DNA of 64,000 nucleotides, from the NCBI GenBank assembly GCA_023150475.1, contig JAKLKU010000001.1, forward strand, positions 1 through 64,000. Direction: 5' to 3'. The number at the start of each line of letters is the position of its first letter. The stretch's first letter is position 1. The notes under the pieces are model-generated. The model made no database searches and had not been told where the DNA came from. It saw nothing but the letters and a program-made list of their open reading frames with translations. This document shows positions 42,960-50,903 of the stretch, one piece after another. This DNA is from Planctomycetota bacterium (GTDB lineage Bacteria > Planctomycetota > UBA1135 > GCA-002686595). Both the position numbers and the translations under genes were made by a program.

Positions 42960-45473
42960 ATGCGAGGACGCCACCTGAGGCTCTTGGTCCTGGCCGTCGC
43001 GTCCGTGGTGCTCGGCTTGGCGGTCTGGCCGCGCACGCCCCGGCCGATCGAAGTCGCTGCCGTCACCGATGCCGTCGCCCCCGGCGCCCCGCTGCCCGCG
43101 GCGGACGGCCGCGCGGGCCTGGAGCCCTCGCTCCCCGGCGCGCCCGGCGAAACGCTCGTCGACGCGGCGATCGGCCCGGCGGCGGAGGCGGATCGACGGT
43201 CGCTGGCTCGAGGCCGAGCACTCGACGCTCGACGCGACCCACATACGGTGCGCGCGCAAGTCGTCGACCCCGAGCGGCGCCCGCTCGCCGGTGCTCGCCT
43301 CGTCGTCGTCGCCGCGGGGACGCGGAGCGAGTGGACCAGCGAGGACGCGGGCCGCATCGAGGGCAGCCTCGAGCTCGCGCCGGAAGTCGACCCGCTCGAG
43401 TGGACGCTCTCGGCTCCGGCGCGGGCGACGCGTCGCGGCGCGCTCGCTCCGGCGCCACGGACGCTCACGGATCTCGGCGAGCTCGTGCTCTCCGCAGGCG
43501 GCACGCTCGGCGGCCGCGTCGTCGACGTCCGTGGCGAACCGATCGCCGGCGCGCGGGTCGTGATCGAACCGCCCGTCGAAGACACCGGGCCCGACGCGGC
43601 GCGGCGCGGTCCGTCCGTGGTGAACGCAGTGTTCCAACGACTCGGAGTGGATCGTTTCGAACTCTCGACCGACGCGCGCGGCGAGTTCCGTGTCGACGGA
43701 CTCGACGCCACACCGTGGGCCGTCTGGGCGCACGCCGCAGGACGCGAGTGGCGCGTCGAGTCGCCGGTCGTGCTGCACGCCGGCGACGAACGACTCGAGC
43801 TCGTGCTCGCGCTCGACGACGCCGCTGCTTCGCGCATGCTCCGCGGTCGCGTGTTCGCGCCTTCGGGCGAACCGGTCGCCGGCGCGAGAGGCTCCGCGAG
43901 CCGTGACGACGTCGGCGACCCTCGCCGCGACGATTTCACGACCGACGCGGACGGACGCTTCGTCCTCTGGGTCGACGACGACGCACCTCGTCGCATCTCG
44001 TGCGCGCCGCCGAGTTGGGAGTGGGACGAGCTCCAAGTGGCCGGAGTTCGCGCGGGCGGCGACGAGCTCGAGCTCGTGTTCGTCGAGTCGCAGTGGATCT
44101 GGTGTGAGGTGCGCGACCAGACGGGCGCGAAGTTGACCACGGGTCGGGTCCACGTGCTCGAGGGGTTCGCCAACCAGGAAAACTCGCGCGCGATGTCGGA
44201 CATCGACGCCCAAGGTCGCGCGCGGTTGCGCCGCGTGCGCCAGTCGTTTCGGGTGTACCTCGAGGCGCACGGCTTCGAACGCAGCGAGCAAGGGCCGTTC
44301 GACCCGCACACGCAGGTCGAGCCGCTTCGCTTGGTCGCCAAGGCTCGGAGCGGGTCGAAGGGACGCGTCACGCACTTGGGCCGACCGGTCGATGCGGCGG
44401 CGGTCCACGTGCTCCGGGCACTCTCCGACTCGCAAGCGGAACCACGGAACTGGCGCGGCGCGGGAGTGCCGTTCGACGTCGACGCGATCGAGCTCGCCGC
44501 GGCTCGCACGCAGAGCGCGCGTGGCGGCCGCTTCGAGGTCCATCTGCCGGGCTCGCACGCCGGTCCCTTCTGGCTCTTCGTCGAGCACCCGAGCCTCGGG
44601 GCCGCGTACGCCGGTCCGCTCGGCGCCGCGGACGCGCAAGCGGAACGGACGATCGAGCTCCAGCCGTTCGCGCGAGTGCACGGCACGCTCGCGCTGAGCT
44701 CCGGTGGATCGCCGTCGGGCTGGAGCGTGCACGCGAGCGACGCGCACGGCGGCGAACGCTCGTGCACGGTCGACGACGACGGTTCGTACGACTTGCGACG
44801 ACTGTGGTCGGGCGAGTGGCAAGTGCGCGCCGTGCGCGCGGGTGTCGCGCTGCACGACGAAGGTGTCCGGGTGCTCACCGGTCGCACTCGTCGGCACGAT
44901 GTCGCGCTCGACGCAGGCAGCGTCGCACGGTTCGACTTCGTCGCCGACGACACGCGGCGCGAGTTCGTCGGTCGGCTGACGATCGACGGCGAAGAGCCTG
45001 GTCCGTGGACCGCGTGGATGTCGTCCGCGGGCTCGATGAGGACCGCGCGCATCCAGAGCTCGGGCGATTTCCGTTGCGAGCTCACCACCGAGGTCGAGAT
45101 CGAGTTGTCGCTCTTCGGCGGCGCCGGAACGTGGTCGGGCTGGGCGCTTCGCGAACGCGTCGCGCTCGACGCGGCTCGCACGCACTGGAGCGTCGACCTC
45201 GCCACGGCACGAGTGTCGGGGACACTCGTCACGCCGCTCGGCGACGACGTGGGCCTGGTGCTCGAAGTCGAACCGCGCGACGGCACGAAACTGGAGCGTG
45301 TGCTGCTCGCGGGCGCGGACGGCAGGTTCGGCCCGGTGGTCGCGCCCGCCGGCCGCGCGACGATCCTCGCTCGGCGGCTCGACCGCCAATCCTCGCGCAC
45401 GCCGGAGTCGCCGCGCGTGCTCGCGCGCTTCGAGCTCGCTCCGAGCGCGGACGAGAGCCTCTCGATCGAGTGA
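42960..45473 (+). CDS. Membrane-anchored/secreted protein with carboxypeptidase-regulatory-like repeats
   Basis: 837 residues. Signal anchor or signal peptide (RLLVLAVASVVLGLAVW). At least three Ig-like repeats with the CarboxypepD_reg pattern G-x-V-x-D-x-x-G-x-P-I-A-G-A-x-V (QVVDPERRPLAGARLV, GRVVDVRGEPIAGARVV, GRVFAPSGEPVAGARGS). Later beta-rich segments (about 420-830) continue in the same style without recognisable motifs. A Cys-free, acidic, extended architecture suits a surface or periplasmic scaffold. Divergent from the hydrolase gene and 44 bp from the flavoprotein gene downstream. No enzymatic role is visible; the large size and repeats suggest stalk or adhesin function (inference). 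Confidence 0.72.
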   Translation: MRGRHLRLLVLAVASVVLGLAVWPRTPRPIEVAAVTDAVAPGAPLPAADGRAGLEPSLPGAPGETLVDAAIGPAAEADRRSLARGRALDARRDPHTVRAQVVDPERRPLAGARLVVVAAGTRSEWTSEDAGRIEGSLELAPEVDPLEWTLSAPARATRRGALAPAPRTLTDLGELVLSAGGTLGGRVVDVRGEPIAGARVVIEPPVEDTGPDAARRGPSVVNAVFQRLGVDRFELSTDARGEFRVDGLDATPWAVWAHAAGREWRVESPVVLHAGDERLELVLALDDAAASRMLRGRVFAPSGEPVAGARGSASRDDVGDPRRDDFTTDADGRFVLWVDDDAPRRISCAPPSWEWDELQVAGVRAGGDELELVFVESQWIWCEVRDQTGAKLTTGRVHVLEGFANQENSRAMSDIDAQGRARLRRVRQSFRVYLEAHGFERSEQGPFDPHTQVEPLRLVAKARSGSKGRVTHLGRPVDAAAVHVLRALSDSQAEPRNWRGAGVPFDVDAIELAAARTQSARGGRFEVHLPGSHAGPFWLFVEHPSLGAAYAGPLGAADAQAERTIELQPFARVHGTLALSSGGSPSGWSVHASDAHGGERSCTVDDDGSYDLRRLWSGEWQVRAVRAGVALHDEGVRVLTGRTRRHDVALDAGSVARFDFVADDTRREFVGRLTIDGEEPGPWTAWMSSAGSMRTARIQSSGDFRCELTTEVEIELSLFGGAGTWSGWALRERVALDAARTHWSVDLATARVSGTLVTPLGDDVGLVLEVEPRDGTKLERVLLAGADGRFGPVVAPAGRATILARRLDRQSSRTPESPRVLARFELAPSADESLSIE

Positions 45474-45517
45474 TCGTTGCACCGCGCGCGGCGCTGCACC
45501 AACATGCCGCGTCACGC

Positions 45518-46687
45518 ATGGAGACGTTCGACGTCGCGATCGTCGGAGCCGGACCGGCCGGTGCGACCGCTGCGTGGGCGCTCGCGCGGACCGGGCGGCG
45601 CGTCGTGTTGCTCGAGAAGCAGCGTTTGCCTCGCTACAAGACCTGCGGCGGCGGCGTGCTGACCCGCGCTCGCGCGTGGTTGCCGCCGCTCGCCGACGAC
45701 GTCTTCGAGTGCGTCGACGCGCGTGCGTCGCTGCAGCTCCTCCGCGCCGACGGCACGACGCTCGAGTGCGCGCCGGACGAGCCGATCCCCGTCGCCCTCG
45801 CGATGCGCGCGACGCTCGATCACGCACTCGCGGATGCCGCGGCGCGCGCGGGAGCCGTGCTGCGCGACGGGCACGCGGTGCTCGCGGTCGACGCCGGGCG
45901 CGAACACGTCGAGCTCGCGACCGATCGCGGGCGATTGCGGGCGGACTTCCTCGTCGTCGCCGACGGCGCGACCGGTCCGACCGCTCGCTTCGCCGGCTGG
46001 AGCGCGCCGCACGGAGGCGTCGCGGCGCTCGAGTGGGAGCTCGACGTCGACGCCGCGACGCTCGCACGTTTCACCGCCCACGCGCGCTTCGATTTCGGCG
46101 ACGTCGATTCCGGTTACGCGTGGGTGTTCGGCAAGCGCGAACGGCTCTCGGTCGGCATCCTCTCGACACGGCGTTCGGGCGGGCTCGCGCCGTTGCTCGA
46201 ACGGTATCTCGAACGGCTCGCGATTCGGCCCACGCGCGTCGAACGCCACGGCTACGTGATTCCGCTCGCGCCCCGCCGCGAAGGGGTCGCGCGTGGTCGA
46301 GTCCTGCTCGTCGGCGACGCCGCCGGGCTCGCCGATCCGGTGCTCGCCGAAGGCATCAGCCATGCGGCCCTCGGCGCGCGGCTCGCCGCCCGCGCGCTCG
46401 ACGAAGGTCGGGGACACGTGGACGTTTCTGCGCGGATCTACCGCGAGCTCGTCGAGGTCGAGATCGGCCGCGAACTCGTCTGGGCCCGGCGACTCGCCCG
46501 GGTCCTCCACCGGCCGGCGCTGCGCGCTTGGCTCTTCGAGCGCTTCGGAGATCCGTTCGTCACCGCGATGGGCAGCGTCGCGGCCGGGCGCAGCGGCTAC
46601 CGGCAGCTCCTGTTCGACCCGCGTCATTACTGGCGCTTGTTCCACGGTTCGTCCGTGACGCGGGAGAAGGCGCGACGCTCGCCTTGA
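45518..46687 (+). CDS. FAD-dependent oxidoreductase, geranylgeranyl-reductase family
   Basis: 389 residues. N-terminal FAD motif DVAIVGAGPAGATAAWALARTGRRVVLLEK, then KTCGGGVLTRARAWL (the KxCGG motif of the geranylgeranyl reductase family) and C-terminal GDAAGLADPVLAEGISHAALGA, which contacts the flavin pyrophosphate. These enzymes saturate isoprenoid double bonds on lipids, quinones or undecaprenyl/dolichol-type carriers, using NADPH. In a locus rich in envelope genes, a role in lipid or lipid-carrier maturation is possible, not shown. 44 bp after the upstream repeat protein; a cotranscribed unit is plausible. Confidence 0.87.
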   Translation: METFDVAIVGAGPAGATAAWALARTGRRVVLLEKQRLPRYKTCGGGVLTRARAWLPPLADDVFECVDARASLQLLRADGTTLECAPDEPIPVALAMRATLDHALADAAARAGAVLRDGHAVLAVDAGREHVELATDRGRLRADFLVVADGATGPTARFAGWSAPHGGVAALEWELDVDAATLARFTAHARFDFGDVDSGYAWVFGKRERLSVGILSTRRSGGLAPLLERYLERLAIRPTRVERHGYVIPLAPRREGVARGRVLLVGDAAGLADPVLAEGISHAALGARLAARALDEGRGHVDVSARIYRELVEVEIGRELVWARRLARVLHRPALRAWLFERFGDPFVTAMGSVAAGRSGYRQLLFDPRHYWRLFHGSSVTREKARRSP

Positions 46688-46811
46688 CAGGCCTCCGAGG
46701 CCCCCCGAAGATCGCATCGTCCAACGGGCGGCATCCGGCAGGAACGCCGCCCGCATCTCGTCCCCCTCCGGGCCATTCCGGCCCCATCACGGCTCGCGCC
46801 CCTCCGCCACC

Positions 46812-48533
46812 ATGCGCAACTCCCTCGTCCTGTGCGGACTCGTCGCGTTGACGACCGCCGGCTCCGCTCTGGCGCAAAAAGTGCCGCTCGACACCGTCCG
46901 GGTCGCGAGCGGGCTCCAGCAGCCCCTCTTCGTCACGGCGCCCCCCGGTGACACCTCGCGCGTCTTCATCGTCGAGCGCGGCGGCGACATCGAGATCCTG
47001 AAGAACGGCTCGCTCAACGCCACGCCGTTCCTCGACATCACGTCGCTGATCATCCAATCGAACCAAGAGCAGGGTCTGCTCGGGCTCGCCTTCGACCCGA
47101 ACTACGCGACCAACGGCTTCTTCTACGTCAACTACACCCGCGCGGGCGACGGCGCGACGATGATCGTGCGCTACACGGTCAGCGCGAACCCCGACCTCGC
47201 GAACGCCGGTTCCGCGACGCCGCTCCTGAGCCCGATCGCGCAACCGCAAGCGAACCACAACGGCGGCTGCATCCAGTTCGGCGCCGACGGATACCTCTAC
47301 GTCGGCATGGGCGACGGCGGCAACGCCAACGACACCGGCGCGGGTCACACGGCCGGCATCGGCAACGCTCAGGACGGCACGAAGCTGCTCGGCAAGATAC
47401 TGCGCCTCGACGTCAACAATCCGCCGACCTACGTGCCGGCGTCCAACCCCTACGTCTCCGACCCGAACGTCGCGGACGAGATCTGGGCGTTCGGCGTGCG
47501 CAACCCGTGGCGATTCAGCTTCGACCGCACCACTGGTGACATGTACATCGGCGACGTCGGTCAGGGCGCTCGCGAAGAAGTGTCGTTCGAGCCCGCGGGT
47601 TTCCCCGGCGGCGCGAACTACGGTTGGCGCTGCATGGAAGGCTTCAACTGCACGGGCCTGAGCGGCTGCACGTGCAACGCGCCGAACTTGACGCTCCCGA
47701 TCCGCGACTACGGACACACCGGAGGCAACTGCTCGGTCACCGGCGGCTACGTGTACCGCGGCAGCACGCTGTGCGGCTTCCAGGGCACGTACTTCTACGC
47801 CGACTACTGCTCCGCGAAGATCTGGTCGTTCAAGTACACCGGCGGGTCGGTGACCGAGTTCACCGATCGCACCGCGGAGCTCGCACCCGGCGGAGGCCTC
47901 AGCATCACGTCGGTCTCGTCGTTCGGCGAGGACGCCGCGGGCGAGCTCTACATCTGCGACCTCTCCGGCGGCGAAGTGTTCAAGGTCATCCCGAGCACCA
48001 CGCTCGTCGACTGCAACTTGAACGGCATCCAAGACGCGTGCGACATCAGCTCGGGCACGTCGCTCGACACCAACGCCGACGGCATCCCCGACGAATGCCA
48101 GTGCCCGACGCCTCCGGTCGTCTACTGCACCGGCAAGGTCAACTCCCAGTTCTGCTCGCCGGCGATCGCGTTCACCGGCGTGCCGAAGTTCGGCGGCACG
48201 TTGCCGTTCGACATCACGGCGTCGCAGATGATCAACAACAAGTTCGGCCTCCTGTTCTACGGTTCGCAGCCGAACGGTGTCTCGTTCCAGGGCGGCCACC
48301 TGTGCGTCAAGCTGCCGATCACGCGCACGAGCGTGCTCAACTCCGGCGGCTCGTCGAGCGGCACCGACTGCACCGGCACGTACTCGTACGACTTCGGCGC
48401 GTTGATCAACGGCGGCAGTGATCCGGCCCTGATCCCGGGCGCGTCGGTCTACGCGCAGTACTGGGCGCGCGATCCGCAGGACTCGTTCACGACGAGCCTG
48501 ACGGACGCAGTCGGCTTCACGATCTGCAACTAG
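46812..48533 (+). CDS. GSDH-type (PQQ sugar dehydrogenase-like) secreted protein with calcium loop and C-terminal module
   Basis: 573 residues. Signal peptide (LVALTTAGSALA). Residues about 25-400 are a six-bladed propeller of the glucose/sorbosone dehydrogenase family: EQGLLGLAFDPNY, NHNGGCIQFGADGYLYVGMGDGG (catalytic-His region), IWAFGVRNPWRFSFD, GGANYGW. Activity would need PQQ and periplasmic location. A single calcium-loop segment (DCNLNGIQDACDISSGTSLD, DTNADGIPDEC) follows, as in many planctomycete proteins. The last about 130 residues, from YCTGKVNSQFC to FTICN, form a module found again in the products at 53077 and 54761. It may be a surface-sorting or carbohydrate-binding domain. Confidence 0.88.
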   Translation: MRNSLVLCGLVALTTAGSALAQKVPLDTVRVASGLQQPLFVTAPPGDTSRVFIVERGGDIEILKNGSLNATPFLDITSLIIQSNQEQGLLGLAFDPNYATNGFFYVNYTRAGDGATMIVRYTVSANPDLANAGSATPLLSPIAQPQANHNGGCIQFGADGYLYVGMGDGGNANDTGAGHTAGIGNAQDGTKLLGKILRLDVNNPPTYVPASNPYVSDPNVADEIWAFGVRNPWRFSFDRTTGDMYIGDVGQGAREEVSFEPAGFPGGANYGWRCMEGFNCTGLSGCTCNAPNLTLPIRDYGHTGGNCSVTGGYVYRGSTLCGFQGTYFYADYCSAKIWSFKYTGGSVTEFTDRTAELAPGGGLSITSVSSFGEDAAGELYICDLSGGEVFKVIPSTTLVDCNLNGIQDACDISSGTSLDTNADGIPDECQCPTPPVVYCTGKVNSQFCSPAIAFTGVPKFGGTLPFDITASQMINNKFGLLFYGSQPNGVSFQGGHLCVKLPITRTSVLNSGGSSSGTDCTGTYSYDFGALINGGSDPALIPGASVYAQYWARDPQDSFTTSLTDAVGFTICN

Positions 48534-48534
48534 T

Positions 48535-49326
48535 TCAGAGCAAGGCCCGGCTCGCGCCGCCGTCGTAGGCGAGCGCGACGCCGGTCAGATACGCGGCGCG
48601 CTCGGAGGCCAGGAAGGCCACGAGCGCGCCGTACTCTTCCGGGCGCCCGAGTCGCCCGAGCGGGATCTCGGCGAGCGTGCGAGCGCGTTCCTCGTCGACC
48701 GTGCGACCGCTCTTCGCCGCGCGCTTCTCGAAGAGCTCGCGCAGGCGGTCGGTGTCGAACATGCCGGTGCAGATCGAGTTGACGAGGACTCCGTCCGCCG
48801 CGACCTCGGCGGCGAGCGTCTTGAGATAGCCCGTGAGCCCCGCTCGGAGCGCGTTCGAGAGCGCGAGCCCGGCGATCGGTTGGCGCACCGCGAGCGACGT
48901 CATCGCGACGATGCGACCGAAACGGCGCGCCCGCATCCACGGCAGCACCGTGTGGATCGCTTGCGTGGCGTAGCCGAACGTCGAGTCGAGCCCGCGTGCG
49001 AGAGCTTCGGCGTCGAGTTCGGCCGCTGCGACCGGAGGCGGACCGCCGGAGTTGACGACGAGCACGTCGACCGAACCGAACGTCGCTCGCACGCTCTCGA
49101 GGTAGCGCGAAAGCGCGCCGAGATCGGTGACGTCGAGCCGATCGACGCGGGCGCGGTCGCCGAAGCGTCCACCGAGGCGCGCGCGGAGCGCCGCGACGCG
49201 CGCTTCGTCGCGACCGGACAGCGCGACCCGAGCTCCCTCGGCGAGCAGAGCTTCCGCAGCCGCGAGACCGAGTCCGCGAGTCGACGCGAGCACCACACAG
49301 GCCTTGTCCGTCAAACACAGATCCAT
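48535..49326 (-). CDS. SDR-family oxidoreductase with non-canonical active site
   Basis: 263 residues. Rossmann fold: CVVLASTRGLGLAAAEALLAEG (TGxxxGxG-like, Ser for Thr), DRLDVTD, VVNSGGPPP (NAG-like), catalytic Ser in IVAMTSLAV. The segment aligned with YxxxK reads LSNALRAGLTGYL, giving S and R in place of Tyr and Lys. The C-terminus has the usual PLGRLGRPEEYGALVAFLASE and LTGVALAYDGG motifs. It may therefore have altered chemistry or be a non-reducing binding protein; several divergent SDR groups have this LSNxxR pattern, as far as I recall. Tail-to-tail with the preceding dehydrogenase gene with 1-bp spacing; divergent from the sulfatase-fold gene. Confidence 0.82.
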   Translation of the reverse strand: MDLCLTDKACVVLASTRGLGLAAAEALLAEGARVALSGRDEARVAALRARLGGRFGDRARVDRLDVTDLGALSRYLESVRATFGSVDVLVVNSGGPPPVAAAELDAEALARGLDSTFGYATQAIHTVLPWMRARRFGRIVAMTSLAVRQPIAGLALSNALRAGLTGYLKTLAAEVAADGVLVNSICTGMFDTDRLRELFEKRAAKSGRTVDEERARTLAEIPLGRLGRPEEYGALVAFLASERAAYLTGVALAYDGGASRALL

Positions 49327-49501
49327 CGTTCGTCTCCGTGGTCGCCGTGCCGCGCGGCGATCGAGTGCGGTCCGGCGTCGGGTTCGTGGCGCGAGTCCGC
49401 CGGTCGGAACGCGACCGGGCGAGCCACGTTCCGGTGCTCGCGCGTGGCGAGCGACCCGGCGTCCGGGTCGGCCGCGCCGAAGCGCCGGACGGGGAATCCG
49501 A

Positions 49502-49530
49502 GCGACAGCGGGCTCGACCGAAATTAGAGT
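49502..49530 (+). promoter_or_regulatory. Sigma-70-like promoter of the sulfatase-fold lipoprotein operon
   Basis: GCGACA (49502-49507), 17-bp spacer, TAGAGT (49525-49530); 14 nt before the ATG at 49545. Confidence 0.45.
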
Positions 49531-49544
49531 CTACTCGCGTCTCG

Positions 49545-50903
49545 ATGCTGCTCCTTCGTGTGGTCACGCGATTCGCTTCCGCGACGGCCCTCGCCGTGCT
49601 CTGCGGCGCGTGTCCGGACGCGGACGCCGAGCGTCCGAACGTGCTCTTCATCGCGGTCGACACGCTGCGCGCCGATCGACTGGGCTGCTACGGCAATGCG
49701 CGTGGGCTCACTCCGCACATCGACCGACTGGCGGCGGCGGGCGTGCGTTTCTCGGACGCGACGTCGCACGCGCCGTGGACGTTGCCCGCGTTCGCGTCGC
49801 TCTTCACGTCGCTCTACCCCACCGAACACGGCGCGGGCGGCAACCTGCTCGAGTTCAAGGCGCTGCCCGCGAGCGTGCCGACTCTGGCGGAACGCTTTCA
49901 CGATGCGGGTTACGCGACCGCGGCGATCACCAACGTCGACTTCCTCGGGCCTTCGTTCGGCCTCGCACGAGGGTTCCAGCATCACGACTCGGTCTACTAC
50001 CAGTCGAACGAAGAGGTGCGGCGCGCCGACGCCACCACCGACGCGGCGCTCGCCTGGCTCGACTCGCGCGGCTCTGGACCGTGGCTGCTCTTCGTCCACT
50101 ACTTCGACGCGCACGCTTCGTACGACCCGCCCGCGGAGTTCCGCGCCCGCTTCGCCAGCGCGGAGGACCAGCAATCGAGTTGGCGCTTCGGCTCGCGGAC
50201 GGAACTCGTGTCGCTCCGCCAGAAGAAGCTCGTGCTCGAGCCGGACGTGATGCGCCGCGCCGAGGCGCTCTACGACGCCGAAGTCGCGTTCGTCGACGAC
50301 CAGATCGGCCGACTGCTCGACACCACGCATGCGCTCGATCCGGCGCGCCGAACGGTGATCGTCCTGACGTCCGACCACGGCGAGGAGTTCCTCGACCACG
50401 GCTCGTGGGAACACGGTCACAGCGTGTACCAGGAGCTCGTGCACGTCCCGCTGATCGTCGCGGCGCCTGGTCGACTCGCGCCGGCGGTTGTCCAAGCGCC
50501 CGTGCGCCACGTCGACGTCGCACCGACGCTGTGCGAGCTCGCGGACTTGCCGCTCGCGCCGACGTTCCGCGGGCGCAGCCTCCTCGATCTCGTCTCGGGA
50601 GGCACTCCGCCGCCGACTCAGTGCCTCGCCGAAGGCGCGTTCATCGGACCGCCGCTGCGCGCGTGGCGGCACGGCTACGACAAATTGATCGTCTCCGACG
50701 TCCGCGGCGTCGAACTCTTCGACCTCGCCGCCGACCCGCGCGAAACGCACGATCGCTCCCGCGACGAATTCCCGAGAGCGACGGAACTCCTCGGTGAACT
50801 CGAACTCGCCGACAAGGCCTTCGCGCGGGCCCACGGACTCTCCGTCGAGCTTTCCGACGCGGAGCGGGCGCGGCTCGCCGAACTCGGCTACACCGACCGA
50901 TGA
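49545..50903 (+). CDS. Sulfatase-fold lipoprotein
   Basis: 452 residues. Signal peptide ending in a lipobox (AVLCGAC, Cys23). Alkaline-phosphatase-superfamily fold: FIAVDTLRADRLGCYG (metal Asp), TSDHGEEFLDHGSWEHGHSVYQELVHVPLIV. The nucleophile position is Thr (APWTLPAFAS, T79), not Cys or Ser, so it is not a formylglycine sulfatase of the ordinary type. It may be a phosphodiesterase, phosphotransferase or an unusual hydrolase. Starts from its own promoter; overlaps the GT-C/TPR membrane protein gene as ATGA, so the two are one operon. Similar in plan to the sulfatase-fold protein at 22902, but without the DUF5666-like insert. Confidence 0.85.
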   Translation: MLLLRVVTRFASATALAVLCGACPDADAERPNVLFIAVDTLRADRLGCYGNARGLTPHIDRLAAAGVRFSDATSHAPWTLPAFASLFTSLYPTEHGAGGNLLEFKALPASVPTLAERFHDAGYATAAITNVDFLGPSFGLARGFQHHDSVYYQSNEEVRRADATTDAALAWLDSRGSGPWLLFVHYFDAHASYDPPAEFRARFASAEDQQSSWRFGSRTELVSLRQKKLVLEPDVMRRAEALYDAEVAFVDDQIGRLLDTTHALDPARRTVIVLTSDHGEEFLDHGSWEHGHSVYQELVHVPLIVAAPGRLAPAVVQAPVRHVDVAPTLCELADLPLAPTFRGRSLLDLVSGGTPPPTQCLAEGAFIGPPLRAWRHGYDKLIVSDVRGVELFDLAADPRETHDRSRDEFPRATELLGELELADKAFARAHGLSVELSDAERARLAELGYTDR

